Below, one piece after another: positions 25,977 to 36,385 of a DNA stretch of 64,000 nucleotides. A model generated the notes under the pieces. That model was not told the DNA's origin. It did no database searches and saw nothing but the letters and a program-made list of their open reading frames with translations. How positions within the stretch are numbered: position 1 is the stretch's first letter; every line of letters starts with the position of its first letter. The DNA lies in assembly GCA_020632795.1 (NCBI GenBank), contig JACKEV010000008.1:558001-622000 (forward strand), in the 5' to 3' direction. Made by a program: the position numbers and the translations under genes. The stretch is from Alphaproteobacteria bacterium (GTDB lineage: Bacteria > Myxococcota_A > UBA796 > CAJQPC01).

Positions 25977-28289
25977 TCAGGCGCGCCGCCGCTGGACGAG
26001 CGCGCCCAGGGCCAGCAACAGCCCCATCCAGGCGCCGGAGCCCGCCGGGGCGCTCGCGCACTTCCAGCCGCCGGTGTACTCGCCGGGCAGGTCGTCGCTC
26101 GGGTCCAGGGGATCGAGCCCCTCCGCCACCTCGTCGCCGTCGGAGACGCCGCCGCCGTCGGTGTCGGCGTTGGTGGGGTCGGTGCCGTGGTCGTTCAGCT
26201 CCTCGGGGTCGGTCAGGCCGTCGCCGTCGGTGTCCTCGTTGACCGGGTCGGTGCCGAGGTCGTTCCACTCCTCCCCGTCGGTCAGGCCGTCGCCGTCGGT
26301 GTCGGGGTTGGTGGGGTCGGAGCCGACCTCGCTGACCTCGACGCCGTCGGTCAGGCCGTCGCCGTCGGTGTCGGGGTTGGTGGGATCCGTGCCCGCGTCG
26401 TTGACCTCGTCGCCGTCCGAGAGCCCGTCGTCATCGGTGTCATCGTCGTTCGGGTCCGTGCCCAGGCCGTCCTCGACGCCGTCGGTCAGGCCGTCGCCGT
26501 CGGTGTCGGGGTCGTTGGGGTCGGTGAGGGTGTCCTCGACCTCGACGCCGTCGTCCAGACCGTCGTCGTCGGTGTCACTGTCCAGGGGATCGGTGCCGTG
26601 GGTGCCGGCCTCGTCGCCGTCGCCGAGGCCGTCGCCGTCGGTGTCGCCGTCCAGCGGGTCGGTGCCCCAGGTGTTGACCTCGTCGCCGTCGGAGAGGCCG
26701 TCGCCGTCGGTGTCGCCGTCCAGTGGGTCGGTGCCCTCGACGAACACCTCGTCGCCGTCACTCAGGCCGTCGCCGTCGGTGTCGGGGTCGTTGGGGTCGG
26801 TGCCCAGCTCGTTCTCCTCGACCCAGTCGGTGATGCCGTCGCCGTCGGTGTCGAGCAGGTCGTCGGCCTCGTCGAGGGGGTCGGTGCCGTCGACGAGGAC
26901 CTCGGTGCCGTCGGGCACGCCGCCGCCGTCGGTGTCTTCGTTGAGCGGGTCCGTGCCGGTCTCGTTGACCTCCTCACCGTCGGTGAGGCCGTCGGCGTCG
27001 GAGTCGGTGTCGAGGGGGTCGGTGCCGGTGCCGTAGATCTCCTCGTCGTCGTCGAGGCCGTCGCCGTCGGTGTCGGCGAGGGTCGGGTCGGTGCCGGTGT
27101 CGTTGACCTCCTCGGGGTCGGAGAGCCCGTCGTCGTCGGTGTCCTCGTCGATGGGGCTGGTGCCGTGGGTGTTGACCTCGTCGCCGTCGGTCAGGCCGTC
27201 GCCGTCGGTGTCCGTGTTGAGCGGGTCGGAGCCGTGGAGGTTGACCTCGTCGCCGTCGTTGAGGCCGTCGCCGTCGGTGTCGTCGTTGAGGGGATCGGTG
27301 CCGGTGGTGTCCAGCTCGACGCCGTCGTCGAGGCCGTCGCCGTCGGTGTCGGCGAGGGCCGGGTCGGTGCCGATGACCAGGACCTCATCGCCGTCGTTGA
27401 GGCCGTCGCCGTCGGTGTCGGGGTCGTTGGGGTCGGTGCCCCAGGTGTTGTTCTCCTCGTTGTCGGTCAGGCCGTCGCCGTCGGTGTCCAGCTCCACGCA
27501 GACCGACTGGTCCACGGGGCTGACCAGGGTGAAGGAGATGTCCTCCTGGGAGTAGTTGTAGAAGCCGAAGTTGCCCAGGGGGAAGACGCCGACCTCGTCG
27601 ATCTCCAGCACGCCGTCGATCCAGACGCGCACGCTGGTGATCGTGTACTCGAGCTGCATCGTGTAGGTCTGGAAGGGGGTCCAGCCGGTGGACCCGTAGT
27701 TGATGCCCCGGGTGATGATGCTGAGGGAGTTGTTGTGACCCCACAGGTCGGTGGGGTTGGAGGCGCCGGTGACCCGGCTCATGACGAAGCCCTCGTAGGC
27801 GTACGCCGAGCCGTTCTGCTGGTCGCCCCGCTTCCAGTCGAACAGGATCCAGTCGGCGCTGGCGTTGGTGGCGTCGCCCGCCTCGAAGCCCACCACGAAG
27901 CCGATGAAGTCATCGTCGGCGCTGTCGTTGACGGTCTGGGTGAACTCGATGGTCAGGCCGTCGACCGGCAGGGTCGAGACATAGACGCCGGGGTTGGAGT
28001 TGATGGCCTGGGTCAGGGTGAGCTGGTCGGCGGACAGGGTCCACACCGGGTTGGTGCTGGTGGCCCAGTTCTCGTAGAAGTCCAGGGCGAAGCTGGCCTG
28101 GAGACAGTCCCAGCCGGTCTCGATGGCGCAGACGTTGTCGCAGCCGTCGCCGCTGCTGGTGTTGCGGTCGTCGCAGGTCTCGCCGGAGTCGAGGGTGCCG
28201 TCGCCGCACACGGCGAAGGCAGGGGTGCTGGCGAGCAGGAGCGCAGTCAGGGGGGCTGCGCCGAACAGAAGCCGGCCGTGGCGGGGCAT
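25977..28289 (-). CDS. thrombospondin type 3 repeat surface protein with CTERM-like tail (copy 2)
   Basis: The 770-residue paralogue has the same architecture: signal peptide (MPRHGRLLFGAAPLTALLLA), CGDGTLDSGETCDDRNTSSG, a beta domain with ILFDWKRGDQQ and GNFGFYNYSQEDI, then TSP3 repeats. The tail is KCASAPAGSGAWMGLLLALG followed by Arg residues. It is shorter, with fewer repeats than copy 1. The two genes are tandem on the minus strand with an 84-base gap, and each start is preceded by the same GGAGGA(C/T)CCC ribosome binding region, as expected after duplication. Start chosen at 28289 (MPRHG) for this site; the frame is open further upstream. Repeat-number differences suggest expansion or contraction by slippage or recombination. 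Confidence 0.85.
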   Translation of the reverse strand: MPRHGRLLFGAAPLTALLLASTPAFAVCGDGTLDSGETCDDRNTSSGDGCDNVCAIETGWDCLQASFALDFYENWATSTNPVWTLSADQLTLTQAINSNPGVYVSTLPVDGLTIEFTQTVNDSADDDFIGFVVGFEAGDATNASADWILFDWKRGDQQNGSAYAYEGFVMSRVTGASNPTDLWGHNNSLSIITRGINYGSTGWTPFQTYTMQLEYTITSVRVWIDGVLEIDEVGVFPLGNFGFYNYSQEDISFTLVSPVDQSVCVELDTDGDGLTDNEENNTWGTDPNDPDTDGDGLNDGDEVLVIGTDPALADTDGDGLDDGVELDTTGTDPLNDDTDGDGLNDGDEVNLHGSDPLNTDTDGDGLTDGDEVNTHGTSPIDEDTDDDGLSDPEEVNDTGTDPTLADTDGDGLDDDEEIYGTGTDPLDTDSDADGLTDGEEVNETGTDPLNEDTDGGGVPDGTEVLVDGTDPLDEADDLLDTDGDGITDWVEENELGTDPNDPDTDGDGLSDGDEVFVEGTDPLDGDTDGDGLSDGDEVNTWGTDPLDGDTDGDGLGDGDEAGTHGTDPLDSDTDDDGLDDGVEVEDTLTDPNDPDTDGDGLTDGVEDGLGTDPNDDDTDDDGLSDGDEVNDAGTDPTNPDTDGDGLTDGVEVSEVGSDPTNPDTDGDGLTDGEEWNDLGTDPVNEDTDGDGLTDPEELNDHGTDPTNADTDGGGVSDGDEVAEGLDPLDPSDDLPGEYTGGWKCASAPAGSGAWMGLLLALGALVQRRRA

Positions 28290-28386
28290 GGGATCCTCCA
28301 TCCTGGGTGGATTGCTGCGAGAGCAAATACCGTGCCCGGTGCCGGGCCTGCGGAACATTTCGTTGGGGGGCGATGCGCCGCGTCCA

Positions 28387-28418
28387 TGACCGGTCAGGGA
28401 TCGACCAATGACCGGTCA
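28387..28418. promoter_or_regulatory. pair of perfect TGACCGGTCA palindromes, candidate operator
   Basis: The 10-base perfect palindrome TGACCGGTCA occurs at 28387-28396 and again at 28409-28418. The centres are 22 bases apart, two helical turns. They lie between the divergent starts at 28289 (minus) and 28456 (plus). Two identical dyads in helical phase are what a cooperative homodimeric regulator would bind. Confidence 0.5.
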
Positions 28419-28455
28419 AGGGCTCGGCCGGGCGCAGCAGGTTACACCGCCCGGC

Positions 28456-29058
28456 ATGGAACTCCTGGCGGCCATCGGCTGGGTGCTCGCGATGGCGGGC
28501 GGCGGCGCTGCGCTCTGGTTCTACGACCGGGGGCGCCGGGTGGAGGCGGAGCTGGGCCAGGCGCGGTCGCGCATCACCCAGCTCACCGACGCCTCCCAGA
28601 AGGCCATCGAGGACCGGGACGCCACCGTCCAGCGGGTCCGTCGGCAGGCCGAGGCCGACAAGGAGTTCGCCCACGAGCCCCTGGTGCGGGCCCTGGTCCC
28701 CGTGGTCGACGACCTGGACCGCGCCCTGGACGCCACCACCGACGCCGACCACCCCATCACCGCGGGGGTCCGCATCATCCGCGACCAGCTCACCCGCGCG
28801 CTGGGGCGCCACGGGGTCGAGCTGGTGGACGCCCGAGGCCAGCCCTTCGACCCGGCACAGCACCAGGCCGTGGACCTCGTGGAGACCACCGAGCACCCCG
28901 ACGGGCAGATCGTCCAGCAGTGGAGCCGCGGTGTGCGCCTCAAGGGGCGCCTGCTGCGGGCCGCGCAGGTGGTGGTGGCCCGGGCCCCCTCAGACATCGA
29001 CGAGGCCGAGGTCGACGAGACGGAGGAGGTCCTGCCGAAGGACCTGGGCGAGGAGTAG
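28456..29058 (+). CDS. membrane-anchored GrpE-like nucleotide exchange protein
   Basis: The 200-residue product has an N-terminal transmembrane helix (MELLAAIGWVLAMAGGGAAL) and a coiled coil. A GrpE-type C-terminal domain follows: LVRALVPVVDDLDRALD, then IRDQLTRALGRHGVELVDAR, GQPFDPAQHQAVDLVET and LLRAAQVVVA. GrpE releases ADP from DnaK. Classical GrpE is soluble and sits beside dnaK; here no dnaK is near and the protein is membrane-tethered, so it is more likely a paralogue serving a local DnaK-like partner than the housekeeping GrpE. The start MELL is preferred, because an upstream in-frame ATG falls inside the palindrome pair. Confidence 0.72.
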   Translation: MELLAAIGWVLAMAGGGAALWFYDRGRRVEAELGQARSRITQLTDASQKAIEDRDATVQRVRRQAEADKEFAHEPLVRALVPVVDDLDRALDATTDADHPITAGVRIIRDQLTRALGRHGVELVDARGQPFDPAQHQAVDLVETTEHPDGQIVQQWSRGVRLKGRLLRAAQVVVARAPSDIDEAEVDETEEVLPKDLGEE

Positions 29059-29059
29059 G

Positions 29060-29929
29060 TCAGGCGCCCAGCAGGTGCATGCAGGCGATGAGCGCCGACT
29101 CGATGAAGGCGTCGATCTGCTCGGCCTGGGCCTGGGGGAGCAGGCTGGACGCGGGCAGCGCCGGCCCGACCCAGCCCTCGAAGTGCCAGCCGCCGCCGCC
29201 CGCGAGGGTGGGAATGCTGCGATGCAGCAAATTCGGCGGGGGCCAGGGCAGGACGTAGAGGTAGGGCTCGTCGAAGTGCTCGTCGCCAGGGGAGAGGCCC
29301 ACCGCGACGCTGCGGGCGGTCTCCGGGTCGGCCTTGGGGCCGTCCAGGCGCACCAGGGTGGCCAGGTCGAAGTGCTCCGGCCAGCACCGCACCTCGCCGG
29401 CCGCGGCGAGCACCGGCCGCAGGGCGCGCAGCAGCTCGTCGGCGTTCCCGAACCACAGCGCGAGCTGGTCCAGGGCGTGGGGGTCCGGCTGGGGGAAGGG
29501 GGCGCCGTCGGCCACGGGGTGGTCGGGCAGGCCCAGCGCGGGGAGGCACAGGGAGGTGCCCAGTGGCTGGCCGGTGTGCTCCTGGATGGCGAGGGCCAGC
29601 CAGTCCAGGGCCTGCGCCCGGGTGTGGCCGGCCAGGGGCAGCGCGCCGATGCGCTGGTCGTCGGTGTCGACGAGGGCCAGGGTGAGCGTGGGCACCTCCA
29701 GGGAGGCCCGGAACGGACGGTTCCGGGGGATGCGTCGCCCGGCGAAGGCCCGCTTGCCCGGCCGCCAGCTCAGGTTGGTGTGGCTCCCGTCGTCGGCCGC
29801 CGGCAGCATGGACGTGCCCGGCACAGCCGCGAGCTGGAGGGCGTGGTGGGCGACGACCCGCGCCTCGGCGAAGGTCGGCGTCACCGGCACGTCGACCGGC
29901 TGCCAGCGGTGGGGGAGGGGGCGCGCCAT
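29060..29929 (-). CDS. DUF5996-like protein
   Basis: The 289-residue soluble protein shows segments typical of the DUF5996 family: CWPEHFDLATLVRL, then SVAVGLSPGDEHFDEPYLYV and PWPPPNLL, and WHFEGWVGPALPA near the end. The family has no established biochemical function; conserved Trp, His, Asp and Glu suggest a binding pocket or enzyme. The start MARPLPHRW at 29929 follows an AGGAG site; the longer open frame upstream would overlap the promoter of the divergent cotransporter gene. Convergent with the GrpE-like gene with one base between the stops. Confidence 0.65.
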   Translation of the reverse strand: MARPLPHRWQPVDVPVTPTFAEARVVAHHALQLAAVPGTSMLPAADDGSHTNLSWRPGKRAFAGRRIPRNRPFRASLEVPTLTLALVDTDDQRIGALPLAGHTRAQALDWLALAIQEHTGQPLGTSLCLPALGLPDHPVADGAPFPQPDPHALDQLALWFGNADELLRALRPVLAAAGEVRCWPEHFDLATLVRLDGPKADPETARSVAVGLSPGDEHFDEPYLYVLPWPPPNLLHRSIPTLAGGGGWHFEGWVGPALPASSLLPQAQAEQIDAFIESALIACMHLLGA

Positions 29930-30026
29930 TCGGACTCCTGATCCAGGTCGCTTGAGGGGGCGAAGGATACCCCGCGGAGGGCGCGGTGGAGGTAGGCTCT
30001 GTCCAGCACCGGAGACCGCCCCGCCC

Positions 30027-32231
30027 ATGGCCGCGCCCGCCCCCAACCCCCAGCCTGAACGCTATGGGACCTTCAAAGGGGTCTTCACGCCGACGCTCCT
30101 CACGATCCTGGGCGTCATCATGTACCTGCGCCTGGGCTGGGTGGTGGGCAACGCGGGGCTGCTGGGCGCCTGGGCGGTGATCCTGCTGGCGGTCGGGATC
30201 ACCTCCGCCACCGGGCTCTCGCTGTCCTCCATCGCCACGAACACCCGCATGGGGGCCGGTGGGGCCTTCGCCATCATCTCCCGCTCCCTGGGCATCGAGA
30301 TCGGCGGCAGCGTGGGGCTGCCCCTCTATCTGAGCCAGGCGCTGGCGGTGGCGATGTACGTCTTCGGCTTCCGGGAGGGCGTGGTGTGGGTCCTCGACGC
30401 GCCCGCGCTGGCCGTCGACCTGCTGGTCTTCGCGCTCATCTTCGCCATCGCCTTCCGCAGCGCGAGCTTCGCCTTCCTCATCCAGTACGCCATCCTGGGG
30501 GTCATCGCGTTCTCCCTGCTGCTGGTCGTGGCCAGCCCGGCCCTGGGGCAGGCCAGCCACGCCATCGTCTGGATGGGGGAGTGGCCCGGGGCGCCGGAGG
30601 ACGGCTTCCAGGGGACGGGCTTCTGGGGGGTCTTCGCGGTGTTCTTCCCCGCCGCCACCGGCATCATGGCCGGTGCGAACATGTCGGGGGAGCTGGCGGA
30701 CCCCCGGCGCTCCATCCCACGGGGCACGCTCGGCGCCATCGCGCTCAGCACCGTGGTGTACCTGGCGCTGGCGTGGTGGCTGGCCCGGGTGGCCACCCCC
30801 GAGGAGCTGGTGTCCGACTACCAGATCCTGTTCGAGAAGGCGCTGTGGGGGAAGGCGGCGCTCGTCGGGCTGCTGGGGGCGACGTTCTCCTCCGGCCTCA
30901 GCTCGCTGGTGGGCGCGCCCCGCATCCTCGCGGCGATGGCAGGGCACGGCTTCCTGCCCGGCAGCGCCTGGCTGGCCCGGCCCGCGCCCAACGGGGAGCC
31001 CCGCAACGCCATGCTGGTCACCGGGGTCATCGTGCTGGGGGCGCTGATGATGCGGGACCTCAACGCGATCGCCCCGCTGATCACGATGTTCTTCCTGATC
31101 GCCTACGGGGTCATCAACCTGGTGGTGCTGGTGGAGAGCAGCCTGGGGCTGGTCAGCTTCCGCCCCGAGCTGCGCATCCACCCGGCGATCCCCCTCGCGG
31201 GCCTTGTGGGCTGCGTGTTCGCGATGTTCATCGTGAATCCAGGGTTCTCGTTGATCTCGGTCACCCTGGTGCTCGCGCTCTACGGGGTGATCCTGCGCTG
31301 GGCCCGCAGCGCGGACGTCGACGACGTGGGCGTGCGCAGCTCCATCTTCGAGGCGGTCTCGGAGTGGGCCGCGGCCCGGGTCACCGAGTACAACATCCAC
31401 GAGAACCCCCGGGCCTGGAAGCCCAACCTGCTGGTGCCGGTGCAGGACACCGCCGAGCTGCGGGGGACATGGCGCTTCCTGCTGGACTTCGGGCTGCCCG
31501 AGGGCAGCGTCAAGCTCCTGGGGCTGGCCGAGCAGCGCACCGTGGAGCAGCTCTCCCCGGGCATCGCGGCGCTGGCGCGCGGCTTCCAGGAGAAGCACCT
31601 GTTCTGCACCTGGTCGGTGGTCGACGCGACGGACTACGGCGCGGGGGTGGTCACCGGTCTCCAGGCGCTGCAGTCCGCGTTCTTCCGGCCGAACATCCTG
31701 TTCCTGGCGCTGCCGGACCTGGTGGACCGGCGGGAGCAGCTCGTGCCCGTGATCACCGCCGCGCGCCGCACCCGGGTCAGCGTGATGCTGCTCGCGCTCC
31801 ACCCGCAGGCGGGCCTGGGGCGCACCGGGGTCATCAACCTGTGGGTGCGCCCCCAGGACCCCGGCCTGGAGACGAGCGCCGCGCTGGAGCTGGGAAACCT
31901 CGACCTGGCCGTGCTCTCGGGGTTCCGGCTGCACCGGGCCTGGGGGGCGGAGCTGAACCTGGTCACCGTGGTGCCCGACGCCGAGGCGGTGCCCCACGCC
32001 GAGCGCTTCCTGCAGGAGATCATCGAGCTGTGCCGGCTCCCGGTCAGCGCGAAGCGGCGGGTGATGGTGGGCGGCTGGGAGGACGGGGTGGCCAACGCGC
32101 CCCAGTCCGACCTCGACATCATGGGGCTCCAGCCCGACCCGGACTTCGACTTCGTGCTGGACATGGTGGCGAAGACCCGCTCGTCGTGCCTGTTCGTCAT
32201 GGACTCCGGGCGGGAGAGCGCGCTCGCCTGA
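30027..32231 (+). CDS. SLC12-type cation-chloride cotransporter family permease
   Basis: The 734-residue protein has an APC-fold membrane domain (about residues 15-430, 12 helices). Family motifs are GTFKGVFTPTLLTILGVIMY at the start, SLSSIATNTRMGAGGAFAII in TM3, and FAVFFPAATGIMAGANMSGE in TM6, where ion-binding residues lie. A C-terminal cytoplasmic domain of about 300 residues follows (KPNLLVPVQDTAEL, LFLALPDLVDRREQ). This is the Na-K-Cl/K-Cl cotransporter plan found in some bacteria. It probably moves K, Na or Cl, or amino acids, across the inner membrane. Start at ATG 30027. Confidence 0.88.
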   Translation: MAAPAPNPQPERYGTFKGVFTPTLLTILGVIMYLRLGWVVGNAGLLGAWAVILLAVGITSATGLSLSSIATNTRMGAGGAFAIISRSLGIEIGGSVGLPLYLSQALAVAMYVFGFREGVVWVLDAPALAVDLLVFALIFAIAFRSASFAFLIQYAILGVIAFSLLLVVASPALGQASHAIVWMGEWPGAPEDGFQGTGFWGVFAVFFPAATGIMAGANMSGELADPRRSIPRGTLGAIALSTVVYLALAWWLARVATPEELVSDYQILFEKALWGKAALVGLLGATFSSGLSSLVGAPRILAAMAGHGFLPGSAWLARPAPNGEPRNAMLVTGVIVLGALMMRDLNAIAPLITMFFLIAYGVINLVVLVESSLGLVSFRPELRIHPAIPLAGLVGCVFAMFIVNPGFSLISVTLVLALYGVILRWARSADVDDVGVRSSIFEAVSEWAAARVTEYNIHENPRAWKPNLLVPVQDTAELRGTWRFLLDFGLPEGSVKLLGLAEQRTVEQLSPGIAALARGFQEKHLFCTWSVVDATDYGAGVVTGLQALQSAFFRPNILFLALPDLVDRREQLVPVITAARRTRVSVMLLALHPQAGLGRTGVINLWVRPQDPGLETSAALELGNLDLAVLSGFRLHRAWGAELNLVTVVPDAEAVPHAERFLQEIIELCRLPVSAKRRVMVGGWEDGVANAPQSDLDIMGLQPDPDFDFVLDMVAKTRSSCLFVMDSGRESALA

Positions 32232-32269
32232 TCTTGCGCTTGAAGCCGGAGGCCCCGTAGTATCGCGCC

Positions 32270-32662
32270 ATGACGATTCCCCTCTGGTGTCTGGTGGTGG
32301 CCTGCTTCCTCCCCTACCTGTGGGTGCCCTTCACCGCGAAGGACCGCACGGGGATGGAGGGCGGCTTCGACAACGACAACCCCCGCGAGCAGCAGGCGAA
32401 GCTGACGGGTCAGGCGCGGCGCGCGCTCGGCGCCCATCAGAACAGCTTCGAGGCGCTGCCGCTGTTCACCGTCGGCGTGCTGGTGACCCACATCACCGGC
32501 GCGGACCCCGACCTCACGGCGGCGCTGGCGATCACCTGGGTGGTGGCCCGCATCATCTACGGGTTCATCTACATCTCGGGCAAGGGCAACCTGCGCACCG
32601 CGATCTTCTCGGTGGGCCTGCTGGCCAACGCCGGGATGTTCGTGCTGGCCGGGATGGCGTGA
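32270..32662 (+). CDS. MAPEG family membrane protein
   Basis: The 130-residue protein has four hydrophobic helices and family patterns: ARRALGAHQNSFEALPLFTV in the loop and second helix, and ARIIYGFIYISGKGNLRTAI near the third. It fits bacterial MAPEG (membrane-associated proteins in eicosanoid and glutathione metabolism), which are trimeric inner-membrane proteins, some with glutathione-dependent activity. Substrate unknown. It follows the cotransporter by 38 bases and may be co-transcribed. No strong ribosome binding site is seen. Confidence 0.85.
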   Translation: MTIPLWCLVVACFLPYLWVPFTAKDRTGMEGGFDNDNPREQQAKLTGQARRALGAHQNSFEALPLFTVGVLVTHITGADPDLTAALAITWVVARIIYGFIYISGKGNLRTAIFSVGLLANAGMFVLAGMA

Positions 32663-32723
32663 TCGTCCGTCAGGCGGGCCCGGATGGGCGACCCTCTCGG
32701 AGCCCGTCTCTGAGGTCCTGCCG

Positions 32724-34682
<1,959 letters not shown>

Positions 34683-34769
34683 GGGGACCTCCTCTGCGAA
34701 GTCGAGGTAACCCGAGTCGGCCGGCTGCGGGGGGACGGTGTATGGTTGGCCCGTGACCGAGGGAGAGAC

Positions 34770-35600
34770 ATGAGCCAGGAGATCCGCACCGCCGTCATCG
34801 CCGCCGCGGGGGCCGCGTCCCGCATGTGGCCCACCTCCAAGGCCGTGCCCAAGGAGCTGTACCCGATCGGGCGCGCCCCAGCGCTGCTGCACCTGCTGGA
34901 CGAGCTGGCCCAGGCGGGCATCGAGCAGGTGATGATGGTGGTGGGCCCGGACTACGCCGCGCAGATGCGCCTGCTGCAGCCCGGGCGCAACCCCCCGGCC
35001 AAGGTCGCCGACACCGCGCCGGTCCAGCGCCTGCTGGAGATCCTCGACACCCTGCGCTTCGCCTTCGTCTTCCAGAGCGGCCCCTACGGCAACGGCACCC
35101 CGCTGCTCAACGCGATGGACATCCTGGGCGACCAGCCCTGCCTGTACTGCTTCTGCGACGACGTGGTGCTGGGGGAGTCCCTCTCCGCCCGCATGCTGGA
35201 GGAGTACCGCGTCACCGGGGCCCCGGCCATGGCCGCCCAGCCGGTGCCGGCCGAGCGGGTCCACAAGTTCGGCATCGTGGAGTGCGAGGTGGTGGACGGC
35301 CACCACCGCATCCAGCGGCTCATCGAGAAGCCCGCCCCCGGCGAGACCCCCTCCCGGCTGGCCACCTTCGGGCGCTACGTCGTGACCCCCGAGCTGATCG
35401 CGGCCCTGCGGGAGACCCCGGTGGGCAAGGGCAGCGAGCTGTGGTTCACCGACGCGGTCGTGCGGATGGTGGCGCGGGGCCAGCCGGTCTACGCGACCCC
35501 GCTGACCACCGGCCACTGGGTGACGGTGGGCGACGCCCACGGCTACGCGGAGGCCCTGCGCGTCGCGCAGGAGCTGGGGGACGCCTGCCCGCTGTTCTGA
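34770..35600 (+). CDS. galU: UTP-glucose-1-phosphate uridylyltransferase-type nucleotidyltransferase
   Basis: The 276-residue protein has the GalU pattern: AVIAAAGAASRMWPTSKAVP with KELYPIG (nucleotide-binding loop, here GAASRMWP rather than GxGTRFLP), DELAQAGIEQVMMVVG, then YGNGTPLLNAM. The catalytic-region aspartate pair is in CFCDDVVLG, with KFGIVECEV and RLIEKPAPGE after it. It makes UDP-glucose from UTP and glucose 1-phosphate for envelope polysaccharides. The changed first loop might alter nucleotide choice, so a related thymidylyl or cytidylyl transferase role remains possible. GAGGGAGAG ribosome site before ATG 34770. Confidence 0.8.
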   Translation: MSQEIRTAVIAAAGAASRMWPTSKAVPKELYPIGRAPALLHLLDELAQAGIEQVMMVVGPDYAAQMRLLQPGRNPPAKVADTAPVQRLLEILDTLRFAFVFQSGPYGNGTPLLNAMDILGDQPCLYCFCDDVVLGESLSARMLEEYRVTGAPAMAAQPVPAERVHKFGIVECEVVDGHHRIQRLIEKPAPGETPSRLATFGRYVVTPELIAALRETPVGKGSELWFTDAVVRMVARGQPVYATPLTTGHWVTVGDAHGYAEALRVAQELGDACPLF

Positions 35601-35708
35601 GCGGGCGCGGTGCACCGTAAGCCTCTGTAATATCGGATATCTGAACGTCGAATCACGACATATGTCCGACATCCTTGATGTTTCTACACATCAGGGGCTG
35701 GCCTGTCT

Positions 35709-35751
35709 CATCCTTGACCGTACGTTCCAATACCCGAGGTCAGGAAGGATG
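35709..35751 (+). promoter_or_regulatory. imperfect inverted repeat upstream of the redox operon
   Basis: CATCCTTGACC (35709-35719) and GGTCAGGAAGGATG (35738-35751) form an imperfect inverted repeat; the right arm carries three extra bases. It is 65-107 bases before the operon start and overlaps a TTGACC that could serve as -35. A further CATCCTTGA lies at about 35669-35678. The surrounding 215 bases hold no gene and are relatively AT-rich. Confidence 0.35.
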
Positions 35752-35815
35752 TTAGGGTGCAGTCGCCCGTTCCCCGCCTTGACCCGGCCTGTCGCTGTGG
35801 TTGAAGGAGTCCGCT

Positions 35816-36385
35816 GTGTCCGTTCAAGCTCTCCCTGCGCCGACCCCGTCCCTCTATGAGCGCCTGAACGGCCCCTGGCACGAGCGCGCGCTCCAGCTCT
35901 TCATGGTCATCGTGCTCGGGCACTGGGCCGAGCACCTCGCCCAGGCCTACCAGATCTACGCGCTGGGCTGGGACGTCCCCGACGCGCGCGGGGTCCTGGG
36001 CCTGTGGTTCCCCTGGCTGGTGGCCTCCGAGGCGCTGCACTACGGCTACGCCATCGTCATGCTCATCGGCATCTGGGTGCTGCGCAAGGGCTTCGTGGGG
36101 CGCTCCCTGACCTGGTGGACCGTGTCCCTGGTCATCCAGTTCTGGCACCACATCGAGCACGCCCTGCTCCAGGGGCAGGCCATCGCGGGCCAGAACCTGT
36201 TCGGCGCGCCGGTCCCCACCAGCCTCGTCCAGCTCTGGGTCCCCCGGGTGGAGCTGCACCTCATCTACAACTCGCTGGTGTTCATCCCGATGGTCATCGG
36301 CATGTACTACCACCTGTTCCCGCCCAAGGGGGAGGAGGTCCACGCCACCTGCTCCTGCCGCATCGACTCCAAGGTCGCCGCGTGA
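35816..36385 (+). CDS. His-rich polytopic membrane protein with two HxxEH motifs
   Basis: The 189-residue protein has about five hydrophobic helices. His residues cluster at helix ends: HWAEH (36-40), HYGY (75), HHIEH (111-115), ELHLIYN (146-152) and YYHLF (166). Two HxxEH motifs plus further His could bind heme, copper or a di-iron site. The C-terminus holds Cys-Ser-Cys (TCSCR). I recognise no named family. Start is GTG 35816 after AAGGAG. It is the first gene of a four-gene operon; its stop overlaps the next start (GTGA). A membrane metalloprotein receiving electrons from the downstream polyferredoxin is a reasonable inference. Confidence 0.75.
   Translation: MSVQALPAPTPSLYERLNGPWHERALQLFMVIVLGHWAEHLAQAYQIYALGWDVPDARGVLGLWFPWLVASEALHYGYAIVMLIGIWVLRKGFVGRSLTWWTVSLVIQFWHHIEHALLQGQAIAGQNLFGAPVPTSLVQLWVPRVELHLIYNSLVFIPMVIGMYYHLFPPKGEEVHATCSCRIDSKVAA

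Noticed and set aside
23400..27480. Regular short repeats that could be mistaken for CRISPR or satellite DNA
   Set aside because: Period and sequence follow the TSP3 protein repeats (DTDGDGL) in an intact reading frame; there are no unique spacers of constant length.
26187..29258. 1023-residue plus-strand open frame
   Set aside because: Antisense shadow of the second TSP3 gene; Val/Gly/Ala low complexity and no domain.
28521..31997. 1158-residue minus-strand open frame
   Set aside because: Antisense to the GrpE-like and cotransporter genes; His/Arg/Gln-rich composition typical of a high-GC shadow frame.
34770..35600. Thymidylyltransferase (RmlA) identity
   Set aside because: The KELYPIG and KFGIVE/EKP patterns and length fit GalU better, although the first loop is atypical.
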